Origin: Paratinospora sagittata
Lineage: Eukaryota; Streptophyta; Magnoliopsida; Ranunculales; Menispermaceae
DNA: 64,000 bases
Direction: 5' to 3'
NCBI GenBank assembly: GCA_035771175.1
Contig: CM069593.1
Span: 14,378,408-14,442,407 of the forward strand
The translations under genes and the position numbers were made by a program. The notes beneath the pieces were generated by a model. It made no database searches. It was not told where the DNA came from and saw nothing but the letters and a program-made list of their open reading frames with translations. Positions 10,958 through 22,016 of the stretch are shown one piece after another. The first letter of the stretch is position 1. Each line of letters begins with the position of its first letter.

Positions 10958-12036
10958 TCGAACACCGATTCCTTAAAATCGCGATCGTCAAGTTAGTGGG
11001 GTCCCTTCCCTCTTACCTTGCAAGAAATTATATTAACGTGAATCAACAGGGCGTCCGTGATTTAGCCAAAATCATGAAAATTGTTGGGTTCTATTTTTCA
11101 CGTGTTCGGTTAAAGACTTGGGGCAGAAATTTTAAAAATCGTACCAAACCCTAACTCATCAAGATTAATTTATATTAATATATTTTCATTATATAATTAA
11201 AAATACAGTTATTGTTTATAAAATTATATGATTTTATTATACTATTATTAGGAAAAATATTGTTATAAGTAAACCATACAAATCAATTAACCTAAATTGA
11301 ATTAAATTAACTTTATTTAATTTAATTTGGTTTGAGTTTGATAAGTGATCGGTTTGGTTTCAGTTTAAGTACTAAATCGGTCTAAATCAAATCGATGACA
11401 ACTCTAATTCTAAACAAAACATTTTTTTAATCACTAATAAAATTAAATAAAAAATTAAATTCAACCGGGACCTTTAGTTGGTTTAAAGGCAGGTACTACT
11501 GCAAAAATATTTAGGACCTAGATAACATATAAACATTTTCTCCATATTTTATTGAGAGAAGATAACTCCCACTTATTTACCAGATAAAAGAAATAGGATC
11601 GAAATGCCTTACCATATGCCGGAGTATATTTTATTCCATGCAAAACATGTGGTAATGTAATTTTAAAAATATAATTTTTTAAGAATGTACTCATGAAAAA
11701 TATGTTACAATTTTTTTTTTTTGTCATTTAATTGTAGATTGACACATTTGTCATTATTTCATGAATTACAAGTAGGTTAGCAAGCGTAGTTATAGTGAGT
11801 TGAAATCTGTTGCTGAGCAAGTAACAAGATTTTATTAATAAAGGACTAAAAACTTTTTTTTTTCCGAAATAACAATTAATAAAATTGAAGGATCAATTCT
11901 ACATAGCTCAAAACAGTTTCGGTTTCGGTTTGGGTTTGTGGTCTAAACCGACCCAAAGCGAACCGATGAGACCCCTGGAGTTATTTGTGGTTTAACAAGG
12001 GTTCTTGTAACAGCGCTTGGAGCTACGAGAGCTTCA
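10958..12036. other. Divergent intergenic region
   Basis: AT-rich spacer between SNU13 (-) and the PPR gene (+). Stretches such as ATTTGGTTTGAGTTTGAT (near 11330) and repeated TTTCGGTTT (near 11920) resemble decayed MITE sequence, but no boundaries are clear. Confidence 0.5.
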
Positions 12037-13102
12037 ATGGCGATTCGGGCGTTTTGCAAATCCAAAGCACCATTTTTTGCATCAATATTTGTTCGTGATC
12101 TAATCATACCCATTAAAGCATCGAACTTGCTCGTGAACTCCTTAACCAGAGTTGGTGAACCTGATTCGAAGGAATCAGTTTCTGGGTGGTGTAGGTGTTA
12201 CCATGATGGTAGACCAAGAGGGCCTCTTTGGAGAGGAAAAAAACAGATTGGAAAAGAAGCTTTATTCGTGATTTTGGGTTTCAAGAGATTCAAAGAGGAT
12301 GATGAGCAGCTCGATAAATTTGTCAAGACTCACGTTCTGAGGCTCTTGAAGATGGACATGATTGCAGTTTTGACAGAACTCGAGAGGCAGGAGGAAGTGA
12401 ATTTGGCTCTCAAGGTACCCTTTTTAGGCTTTATTTTATTTTATTTTTTCTGGTTCCCTTTGAATGTTTTTCATTGTGGGTTTCTGAGATTTTTAGATAT
12501 TGAATGGTAATTCTGATGGACTTTCAAATTAGGGTTTTTGTTGAAATGGGTCCTGGTTCTTCCAACTTATGTTCAATTTACCACCAACATTGAAGACATA
12601 TTTTGTGATCAGTATGGCACTACACTAGTTTAGGTTTACTTGATAGTAATTGTTTCTTCTGTTCATCTTTTATTTGGCTTTATCTCCAATAAATATATTG
12701 TTGGTTTTTCAGATGTTTAAAGCAATTCAAAAGCAGGATTGGTATAAGCCCGATGTATATCTATATAAGGATTTAATTATTACATTGGCGAAAAGTAAAA
12801 AGATGGAGGAGGCAATGCAAGTTTGGGAATTGATGAAAAAAGAGGACCTTTTCCCTGATTCTCAAACATATGCTGAAGTTATTCGTGGTTTCTTGAGGTA
12901 TGGATCGCCTTCAGATGCTATGAACATTTATGAGGACATGAAGAAGTCACCTGATCCACCCGAAGAAATGCCATTCAGGATTATGTTGAAAGGGCTTCTG
13001 CCTCATCCCCTCCTAAGAAACAGAGTGAAGCAAGATTTTGAAGAAATATTTCCAGATCGGCATGTTTATGAACCTCCAGAAGAGATATTTGGAATGCAAT
13101 AA
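12037..13102 (+). CDS. Small PPR protein, THA8-like, organelle-targeted
   Basis: CDS join(12037..12414,12713..13102), 768 nt, 255 aa. The N-terminus (MAIRAFCKSKAPFFASIFVR) is basic and hydroxylated with no acidic residue, as in an organellar transit peptide. The conserved core starts with GRPRGPLWRGKKQIGKEAL, then a helical region ending VNLALK at the exon junction. Exon 2 has two or so pentatricopeptide repeats (DVYLYKDLIITLAKSKKM and FPDSQTYAEVIRGFLRYG) and ends with PPEEMPFRIMLKGLLPH and YEPPEEIFGMQ. This matches the short PPR group around THA8 and THA8-like, some of whose members help splice chloroplast group II introns. The RNA target and organelle cannot be read from the sequence. The single phase-0 intron has GT-AG ends. 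Confidence 0.88.
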
Positions 13103-14609
13103 GGCAGTTTGTGCTTCAGTTCTCTCTAATTTCTTTCCTGCCCTCTTTTTTTCTTTTTGGGACATATTTATCTGTTTATTGCATGTGGTAGTATTTGAAC
13201 TCTTCGATAGTGTTACTGTGATTTTATCATAAGCCCAAGTGTTGTATACTATTTTCAGATCGTCCTGATGCTGTCTTACCATTGCATAATCATATAATAG
13301 TAGGGAGATATTCTTTACGTTGAGTAAGCATCTATTTGGGTCAGTGTTCAAAACTTTGCTATTATGATGGAACATTCTCTATTCTGTCTTTTCTTCTAGA
13401 GCTTTATTCGAATGCACATTTTTCTTTTTTGGCAAAATCATTTTCAGATAATGTTTTTAGTTTTTTGTTTGATCTCTCTTTGTAAATATGAAATTTGTAA
13501 TTGATATGATTATCACTTCTTCTTTCACTCTAGCCTATGATCCTTTTCAAGTGTTGTATCTTTGAACTCTTATTCTCTCTTGCCAGATAAAGCAAAAAAG
13601 ACGTTGTAGCAAGGAAGAAGTTTTCTTCTTAGTGAAAGATTAATACTTGCTGTATAACTTCACATTACTAATTCATTCGTGCTAAATTAATAAGCTTGAG
13701 CAAAAGTTTGATATGGCTTTGGATTTCATGCTTCTGAATCCTAATCTCATAATCATTATCTACTTTCCACTATTTATCGCAGAATTTTGTAGCAGGAACA
13801 ACTGTCTTGCACTTTCCATCTCATCTTTGTCACCACAAATACGTTCCGACTTTCAGTTATGCAATAGAAGGCTGTGTTCTTTAGGTCGGATGGATAACAG
13901 TAGAAGCTGTTAAGTTTTTAATGTTTTGTGCTGAATCCTGAACTGGGCAGAGCTTGTTATGTGCCTTTGTTCTTGCTGTTGCTTCAATTTTCTATTTGGT
14001 AAATCTAATTCATGGCGACCTCCTTTCAAGCATGATTACGTTTAGCTTGGGACTACTGGCAGGATCATCTAACATCTTGATTTGTTCCTGCTCTGAGTTG
14101 GATTCTAGGGTGAGATGTATTTGGTGTTAGTCAAATTCGACCATCTAAAACAATGAGCTGAGAAGTGAGTTGAACCGTAAAAGTAGCAATGAAGAATTTC
14201 AATGTAGTGAAGTGAATGTGTATGGTGTTGCAGGTCCAATGTAAGCCCTGTTTTGTTCTTTTTCCCTGAACTGGATTAGGAGGACCTCTGCAATAAATCT
14301 GATTTAAGTTTATTAATTTGTTGCTGCCGGTCTGATTATCAGGGTGTTTTTTTTTTTTTTGGGTAGCACTAGCATATTGTAAATATTTCATAGTAATGCA
14401 AAAGCAGGAGATAAAGTAAGAAATCTTCAAAGTAGTTCTTATGAGGCTGCTCCATGCCAGAAAAGAACCTTTTTAAGTTTTAGAAGATATATCTTTTATC
14501 ATCACTCGTTGAACGTCCTACAAACATTTTTCTGTGAATATCGTTTTTGAAGATCATAGTCTTGGGAAGGGGGGGACTGCTATTTACATTGACAAACACA
14601 ACTAAAACT
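13103..14609. other. 3' flank of PPR gene and spacer
   Basis: T-rich DNA holding the 3' UTR of the PPR gene. No coding frame or bounded repeat is evident. Confidence 0.5.
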
Positions 14610-15057
14610 TTATGCTCGCTTCAATATGATCACTGTAATTGTTGCAATTGTCAGTGCTATTAGGGCAGCTGCAGTGGAGTCACTTTTCAGGAACTTGTTA
14701 TTCTTGTACCCAGAGCTACTTCCTTTTGCATTACTGACTGAGATTTTGCACCATCACCAAAATTCTCAATTTGATTGCCTGCATCAACTTCATGAGTCTA
14801 TTTGCCGAACTACCAGATGATTCTGCATCCCGATTGTTGTTTTCCTTGCTTTCTTCACCCCCAACTTCAGAATGTAACAAGTGGCGGTTGCCTGCAGCAA
14901 AACCTCCACTATAAGGTTTGAAACGGATGTAGTGTATATAACAGATATCAAAACCAGGACATAACAGTGGCTTACGTTTGCTGAATTCAATGACCATCTC
15001 GTTGTTACTCACTGCATCCCAAATGGTTTTATCAGATGCCAGTGAGACCAGAACATC
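14610..15057 (-). pseudogene. Inverted, truncated relative of the tandem family
   Basis: Two exons remain: complement(14976..15057), ending phase 1 before GTAAGCC, and complement(14610..14891), beginning after an intact AG. The first encodes DVLVSLASDKTIWDAV and is 82 nt, the size and phase of exon 3 in paralogue C. The second starts in frame but reaches a stop at 14731-14733. One frame away, the coding signal resumes and ends IATITVIILKRA, close to the C-terminus (AVTVMIILKRV) of the intact paralogues, so a frameshift separates the two parts. No counterpart of exons 1-2 was found upstream to 16.5 kb. It may instead be a real gene with a shorter C-terminus, but missing 5' exons plus the frameshift favour a pseudogene. 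Confidence 0.6.
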
Positions 15058-16579
15058 CTGCAAAGAAAAGCAAAACGTGAACAAAATCTAGAAAGAAATG
15101 GGTGTAGGGTAAAGTAAAAGCCTTAAAAAGTAATGGTTTTTTGTGGGAATAGCTGTTACCACCTCATTAGCAAAAATATATATGTCATCATAGTTGCAAA
15201 TACACAAATTACAGGTCAAGATCAATTATCCATTATATTGAAGACATTAAATTATATTTTTCCAATTAAAAAGTTACGAATGTAATAAAATTATGCAAAT
15301 TTAAAATTTCTTTTATGACTATTATTTTTTATTTTTTATTTTTTTCGGTTACCGGGATTCCGGCGTTCAGGTATTGTCCTCCTTTCGCTTGCCTACTATT
15401 AAAAATTACGTGTAGCACAAATGCACTAGGGCAATTGTTAGGATATGTTCAGCTCTAACTAACAATAACTAACTCATCTTTACATGTTCTGACAGCCAAC
15501 TGTTGTAACTAATCAGTTAGTTAGTCAGTTACAGTGAGCATTTAGTTGGAGTGAGTTCTTGGTTCTCTAACAGCTTCTTCTTCTTGTATAAATAGAGGTG
15601 TACAGCGTACTTAAGAGAATGGACAGAATATATATACAAATCTTTCATTGTTACTGCAATAAGGTCATTTAAACCTTTTTGCTTTTATTTTTGGAAAAAA
15701 AAAAGATTTTGTAAAGAATAGTAAATATACTTGATTTTCTCACTTTAAAATATATTAAGTGATCTCTTGTTATTTGATGATAATAAAATTCATTATTAGA
15801 GAATGGACAGAATATATATATATTCACCAAATATATATTTGCAAAGTCAAAAAAAATCAAATTGAAATAACATCAATAAATTTTTTTTTTTTTTTAATAG
15901 CAATACAACATCAAAATCACTTCAAAACTGCTGCTTAGAGGGAGAAAAGGACATGTGGCATTACACTTCAAGAAACATAAAAGTACATTATGTATAAATA
16001 ATTTTAATTATTATGAATTTCTAAAGATTAAAATAAAGTAATAATAATTTAAAAAATGTCAACCAGCCCCTAGCTTAGTTTGTCGCGGTAGGTTCTCTAA
16101 GTCAATTACCTCAGGTTTGAGTCTCATTGTTATATATACTTAGGTGATGTGAATTTCTTATCAAGATTAGTCGAAATGCACATAGATTAACTTGAGCAAC
16201 TCCTAACATAATACATAAAATAATTAAAAGTATTCCTTAACAATCAAATAAAAGGTTAATTACACGAGACTTCATCATGATAGAATTTTGGAATAACTTT
16301 TAAAAACATAAATGTTCAAGCTTAATTGTTGTTATAAGGTCTTGCCCTACATAATCAACCAAGCAATTTCTAATATTATTTTTTTAATCAAAATTATAAT
16401 TATTTTACTATTTATAGGAATTTTTTTTCCTACTTACAAAAAAAGGGCATTAATTAAAGAAATTAAAATTTCCCTTATAATTGTTGTTTCAAGTCTAATA
16501 ATACATGTGGTTTTTTTTTTTTTCTTGTCAAGAAATGTAACAGCAAACTTGGAAGTTGATACTAGAGGAAGAAGATAGA
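15058..16579. other. AT-rich spacer, possible solo LTR
   Basis: 15436-15655 begins TGTTAGGATATG, contains TATAAATAGAGG at 15587-15598 and is flanked by GCAAT on both sides (15431-15435 and 15656-15660), as a solo LTR with a 5-bp duplication would be. It lacks a CA end, so this is weak. A 23-bp direct repeat occurs at 15614-15636 and 15798-15820. The rest is AT-rich with no gene. Confidence 0.3.
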
Positions 16580-16638
16580 CACGTGTGCAATGTCTTCGAA
16601 TTTTCCCTCCAATACGGACACTCCTCTGTTATATATAT
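16580..16638 (+). promoter_or_regulatory. Core promoter of paralogue A (G-box plus TATA)
   Basis: CACGTG at 16580-16585 and TATATATAT at 16630-16638, 44 bases apart. The same arrangement and surrounding sequence recur upstream of paralogues B and C, which supports function. Confidence 0.65.
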
Positions 16639-16847
16639 CTAGCAGAGAGCAGAGAGGAGGGATCACGGCTCGTAATTCTGCGATTCCCATACTCTCTCTG
16701 TTCTCCCTTTCCCGCTCTCAACTCTCTCTGCAAACGCATTCAAGAACTCCAAGACCTCGATTTCCCCTCCTGTGATCGGATCTTCATCGGTTCAGAGATT
16801 TTCACCGGTGATTTGTAGGTGAAGAAGCACATCTGCTCGAGGCCGCC

Positions 16848-19300
16848 ATGGATGCTCCTCCTCCTCCGTCTCTGTCTCCTCCTCCTCCTCCTGCGTCTCC
16901 TCCTTCTCCTCCTCGCTTTCTCAAGCGTAATCCTTCCTTGGACGAAGCCTTAGAAGTCACTGATGAATTTCTCACTGCTATGCGCATGTAATAAGTTTGT
17001 TTCTTCCCAATCTTTTTCATTCTTTGTCTAATCTTATGAATGATTCTTGTTATATTGTCGTATTCATTTATGTATGGATGATGCTCTAATCGTAGATGAT
17101 TGACCAAGACAGTTCGTTCTGTTAATTCAGCAGTAAAGATTAGGTTTCTTTAATCTTTATTGTTTCTTTGCAATCTTTTTCGTTCTTGTTATTGTGGATC
17201 ATACGTACGGAATTTTGTTATGGTGTCGTAATCAATTAGATCATGATGTTCAACTCGTTTAATCTGGATTTGATGATTTTGCAATTTTTTGTCGGTGTTG
17301 TGACTCAATAATCGACATAGACAGGTAGATGATTGACTAAGACGATTCGTTCTGTTAATTCAGCAGAATATATATATATATATATATATTCTGAGATTGT
17401 TAATAAAAATTATGAGATTATTATCTTCTAGGCCTGACTTTCTTAACGTATAATCGTCATTTTATCAGGGTGCTTCAGTACAAGACTAATAGTCCTTCTG
17501 GTGATTCTGTGATGACAAATGATGACGGATCTACAACTCTTCTCCGAACGAAAGATGAAATGAAACGTTCCCTAATTTTCCAAGCTTTGTCTTTGGTTAT
17601 TAAGGACCCCTCGTTGCAGGTTTGAACTTTTCCTTCTTCATTTTTTTTCTGTCTCTGGTTAGTTCTGCACTCATTAATAATCCATGCGTATATGATTATG
17701 AACTGATTTGCAAAAGGCTATTGATTGAAAAATATCTAAAAATATAGTCATGCCTATGTGACAATACCACATCATGAAAGAGAAAAAAGAAAACATCCAC
17801 CACTTATCATACACTGGATCAGCTTGAATATGATTTTTGGTATAATTTTTAGATGGTAAAAGCATTTCTGAACAAAGATTAAAACCACTCATGATATCAA
17901 CAAATCTTGGACCTGTCATATTTATTTTTCTCCAAGAAACATAATTTAACATGGAATACATAGCATTAGCTTCACATGGTACATAATTGCTTATAATATA
18001 TACATGTTGACACGAACAAAGATAATGATCAAGATACTAGAAACTGAAATATAGAAAGTGATAGCATTGTTCAATAATGTTAATTAGGATAACATAATTT
18101 TGTTTTGCACTGAAATTCTTAAACTTTAGACGTGTTAGTTTGAATCATATCATATAAGTCTTATCCATCCATGAGTAAAGTTATTACAGGGTCCTCTAGC
18201 ATGAAGTGAGATCAGTAATATGCCAATGTACTGCAAGATAGACTTCTCATATAGTTACTACCTGCAATACATTCTATTAATGCCTCTATTTTCTGTGTAT
18301 ATGTATGTATGTGTCAATGATTAGTATTGGTCTGTAATTTATGAATCTGTGTGCACGTTTTTGCAACACATATTAAGGGTTGTTTGATGGCAAGGAAGCT
18401 TGCAATCATGAGGTATTTCTGTGAATGAGATGTTATCAATTATTTCCACAAGAAAAAAAGACCTTCTATAAGTCTTCCTGTTTGGTATCAAATTCAAAAA
18501 CAGTTCTCTGTTTTTCAAAGCAAAAAATCTTTGAATACGTGTTTGGTTTGTTTTATAAAAAAGAAATTGTACTTTAAAAATAGTTGTTGAAAATTTTGTT
18601 TTTAAAAACTGTTCACCTAAACCATTTGCTGAATCTGTGGATATTTTGCTTTGGTGTGCAGAGAACTGTGGCTGAGCAGCTATCCGAAAGAAATTGGGAA
18701 ACAATTCCGAACGATAGGTTTACAACACTCCATCGACGTAAGCCACCATTTAGGTCTTGGTCATCACTTCTGTGTTGAAAATATACTACATCCATTTTAA
18801 GGAGAGTAGTGATATATTTACGTTTGTAGTTGGCATCCATATAAACATGACATTTAATATACCGTTGAAGTAACTTGGATGATATGTATAGACGCCTAAT
18901 TCAATATAATCTACTAGTGAATTGATGAAAATGTATTTATCAATATCAACTAGAAATGCGACTTAATTTTCCTTTCAATTTAATGCATTCTGGAGGTCTT
19001 GCTGCAGATGCGAGAGAAATTATCAACTGGTCTGCCTTGAATGAAAGCCCATCAAACAACTGGTCTGCTCCGAATGAAAGCCCAGAAAACAAGGCTGGTG
19101 ATGGGGAAGCAGGTTCATCTGGCATGAGTTGGGGAAGGAAACTCAGAATGTCGTTGGAGGTGCAGAGGCGCATTGATTGGTTCATGTCCATCTTTATGGC
19201 TGCATGCCAGCCAAGCAACCCCAATGAAGGTCCCATAATTACACTGAAAACAGCAGTAACTGTCATGATCATACTGAAGCGAGTATATAGCTCTCAGTAG
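16848..19300 (+). CDS. Tandem family paralogue A, unknown function
   Basis: CDS join(16848..16987,17469..17619,18662..18737,19008..19300), 660 nt, 219 aa. I do not recognise the family. Residues 2-24 are almost only Pro, Ser and Ala. Then come NPSLDEALEVTDEFL, VLQYKTNSPSGDSVMTNDDG and a helical region (MKRSLIFQALSLVIKDP) joined across an intron to TVAEQLSERNW. Exon 4 has two repeats of NWSA(L/P)NESP, a basic stretch (GMSWGRKLRMSLEVQRR) and a short hydrophobic C-terminus (AVTVMIILKRVYSSQ) that could be a tail anchor or an amphipathic helix. All splice sites are GT-AG with phases 2, 0 and 1, identical in B and C. Intron 1 carries a (TA)n tract near 17372-17389 and two copies of a GATTGAC(C/T)AAGACRRTTCG segment (about 17098 and 17331). 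Context: first of three tandem copies, with a G-box promoter. Confidence 0.8.
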
Positions 19301-20162
19301 TTTTGGTTGTCAACATCTATTGAACAGACACTGCACTTTGATCTTTCAATAACTCGATGCATGCAAGGACACTGAAAGACGTGTAAAATAAAACAATAAA
19401 AATCCATATGTACCAGGTGCTTTGGAAATTTCCACTTGCTCTCTGCTAGCTGCTTTTGCGTTAGTATGAAATGTTCACAGTATGCTTGTGCTACATAGAA
19501 GACCTGTGGCGTTATACATGATAATCGAACCTTTGCATAGTCTATAAACTTAGTCTTATGAATCTGCTTACCTACTTTCACCCCCATTTTTCATCGCACA
19601 GCCCACTGGTGGCATTGGTTATGCCCGCTTCCCAAATTTGACTAAACCAAATGCAACTCCCAAGTTAAGTTTCAAAAGTTAGAGAACTTTAGTGAGGTCA
19701 TTTTTAACATTCTTCCCGAAAGTACTCCTACAAATATTAGTGTTATTACTTGCTTCTAAAATATTGTTTAATTTTTTTTTTCCTTTTTTTTTTAACCTGT
19801 ATTCTTATTTTAAATAGACAAATACAATCTAACATTTCTATTTCATTAAAAAAAAATACTATTTTTTCAATTGAAAAAATTACAATAGTAGTAATATTAT
19901 ACAAATTTAAATTTTATTTATAAATATTAAAAATCACATGCAGTACATATGCATACACTAACAATGAAATCACTTTAACATTTTATTTTTATTTTTTTTA
20001 TTTTAATAAAAAAATGATTTTGTAAACAACACTATGTTGTGCGCAATGGAAACATAAGTCAAATATCAAATGCACAAACTCAAACATCTAAACAATCCAA
20101 ACGAATGCAAGGTGTCACACCCCAGTACACAGCACACCGTAGTGTCTAGTACTCCCGGAATG
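19301..20162. other. 3' flank of paralogue A
   Basis: AT-rich. The block around 19701-19770 (TTTTTAACATTCTTCCCGAA) recurs downstream of paralogue B near 24116, so the duplicated unit includes about 450 bases of 3' flank. Confidence 0.6.
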
Positions 20163-20465
20163 TGATGAGTACGCATACCCCAGCCATAGTACCACATAAT
20201 ATTGTTATACATCAATACACAGCCCGCACACAGCGTCTAGTATCCCCGAGGTTTTTTGTCCCACAAAGGGGGCCTCCCCCCAAGTCGAACTCACAACCTC
20301 CCCTTAAGGAGTTAGAATCCGCACTTGGAGTAACCACTGAGCCAAATAGTGAAGTGTAGACAAAAAACCTCAGGGACACTAGACGCTATGTGCGGGTTGT
20401 GTATTGAGGTATAACAATATTATGTGGTACTATGACTGGAGTACGCCCTGCGGAGGTACTCATCA
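20163..20465. repeat. Inverted repeat with tRNA-like loop
   Basis: Arms 20163-20260 and 20359-20465 are reverse complements over most of their length; for example GTACCACATAATATTGTTAT on the left matches the complement of the right arm. The 98-base loop, read on the minus strand, contains TGGCTCAGTGGTTA (20331-20344), like a tRNA/SINE A box, and GTTCGACTT, like a B box. It may be two inverted copies of a short element around a SINE-like core. Similarity may extend a little beyond the arms given. Confidence 0.75.
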
Positions 20466-20577
20466 CCCTGGGTATGAGGCACTGTGTACAACCCAAGCAT
20501 GACATAATGAAACATACAAGCAAGAATACACAAATTTATTTGATTCGGTTACGAAAGATGTAAATCAATCCACTAAC

Positions 20578-20998
20578 TAGGGGTGTTCATGGGTTGAGTC
20601 AGCTTAAGGTCAAATACTAATCCAACCCAATTAAGTTGAATTTTAAAAAATTTAAACCAACTCAACCTAATAGAACCCCTAAATTCAACCCAACCCAATA
20701 ACTTCAAATTGGTTTAAGTTGGGCTGATCAAGTTGGTCTACTTCAATATATTTATTATAAGTTCTCATTTTTTAAGCTAATTTTTAAGTCAAATATGAAT
20801 ATAAATATAATTTTAAATAATATTTTTATTCATGTTATTTTATGAGTTCGGGTTGATTTGCAAAATATCTACCCTACCCAAAATCAAGTTGCTAATTCCT
20901 ATCCCAACCCGACCTAATTTAATATAAAAATCCAACCCAACCCATAAGGTTCGGGTTGGTCAGATTAATCGGGTTGGTCAGTAGAATGAACACCGCTA
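20578..20998. mobile_element. MITE, hAT-like
   Basis: A 421-bp element with terminal inverted repeats TAGGGGTGTTCAT and, at the other end, the complement of TAGCGGTGTTCAT. It is flanked by near-identical 8-bp repeats, CCACTAAC (20570-20577) and CCATTAAC (20999-21006). An 8-bp target duplication and short inverted ends suit a hAT-type non-autonomous element. No coding capacity. Confidence 0.75.
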
Positions 20999-21006
20999 CC
21001 ATTAAC

Positions 21007-21748
21007 AAAAGAACGCAAATAAGTTACCGCCTATAATCACATTAAAACAAATTTCCTTAAATCACAAGTGCTTCCACACAAAGTCCAAATTCTCACACAC
21101 ACCTATAACACACTCCAATGAATGAGGGTTTATATAATACAAGGTGTTAAGATTAGTTTTCAATATAAAATAGTAAAGTTCTCAATTTAGACTAAAAAAT
21201 TAATACATCAGAAAATTAATGCAAAAATTGAATTAACCCATTGGCGGGACCGAGCCACCTCGGGCCACCCCATATATAACACACTAAATATACTTGATTT
21301 TCTTACTTCAAAAATATATTAAGTGATCTCTTGTTATTTGAGGATGCTAAAATTAGTCATTAGAGGCAATCTAACATTTAAAAATCACCAAATATTTATC
21401 TTCCAAAGTAAGAAAAATAACATAAAATTGAAAAAGCATCAACGATTTTTTTTTTTTCAATGGCAATATAACACCGACACCATTTTGAAATTACTATTCA
21501 GAGGGAGAAAAACACGTGACCCTTTGCCACCAATAAGAATAGTCCTCTGTTCTTTGAGCATCTCACGCTTGAAGAAAACAGAGGAGAAAGACAGATATGT
21601 GAGTAAAAATAGAAATTACACTAAGTTATGAGATATATTTGAAGGAAGAAAAAACTATGTATCAGTAGGAAAAAAAAGAAAGAAAAGAAAAACAATATAC
21701 ATCATTTAAATACATCTTGGAAGTTGATATTTGGAGGAAGAAAATAGC
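21007..21748. other. Spacer upstream of paralogue B
   Basis: AT-rich DNA without a gene. From about 21300 it resembles the DNA upstream of paralogues A and C, as part of the duplicated unit. Confidence 0.5.
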
Positions 21749-21809
21749 CACGTGTGCAACGTATTCGAATTTCCCTCAAATACGGACACTACACTGTTAT
21801 ATATATATA
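21749..21809 (+). promoter_or_regulatory. Core promoter of paralogue B (G-box plus TATA)
   Basis: CACGTG at 21749-21754 and a TATATATATATA tract at 21798-21809, followed by the leader AGAGCAGAGAGGAG shared with paralogue A. Confidence 0.65.
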
Positions 21810-22016
21810 GTAGAGAGCAGAGAGGAGTGATCACGGCTCGTAATTCTGCGATTCCCGTACTCTCTCCCGCTCTCCCTTTCCCGCTCTCAACTCTCTCCGC
21901 AAACGAATGCAAGAACTCCAAGATCTCGATTTCTCCTCCTGTGATCAAGACTTCATCGGTTCAGAGATTTTCACCGGTGATTTGTAGGCGAAGAAGCACA
22001 TCTGCTCGAGGCCGCC

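Noticed and set aside
18956..19300. Separate gene beginning at 18956 inside paralogue A
   Set aside because: It is exon 4 of the four-exon model read through from the preceding intron; splice sites and comparison with B and C place the exon start at 19008.
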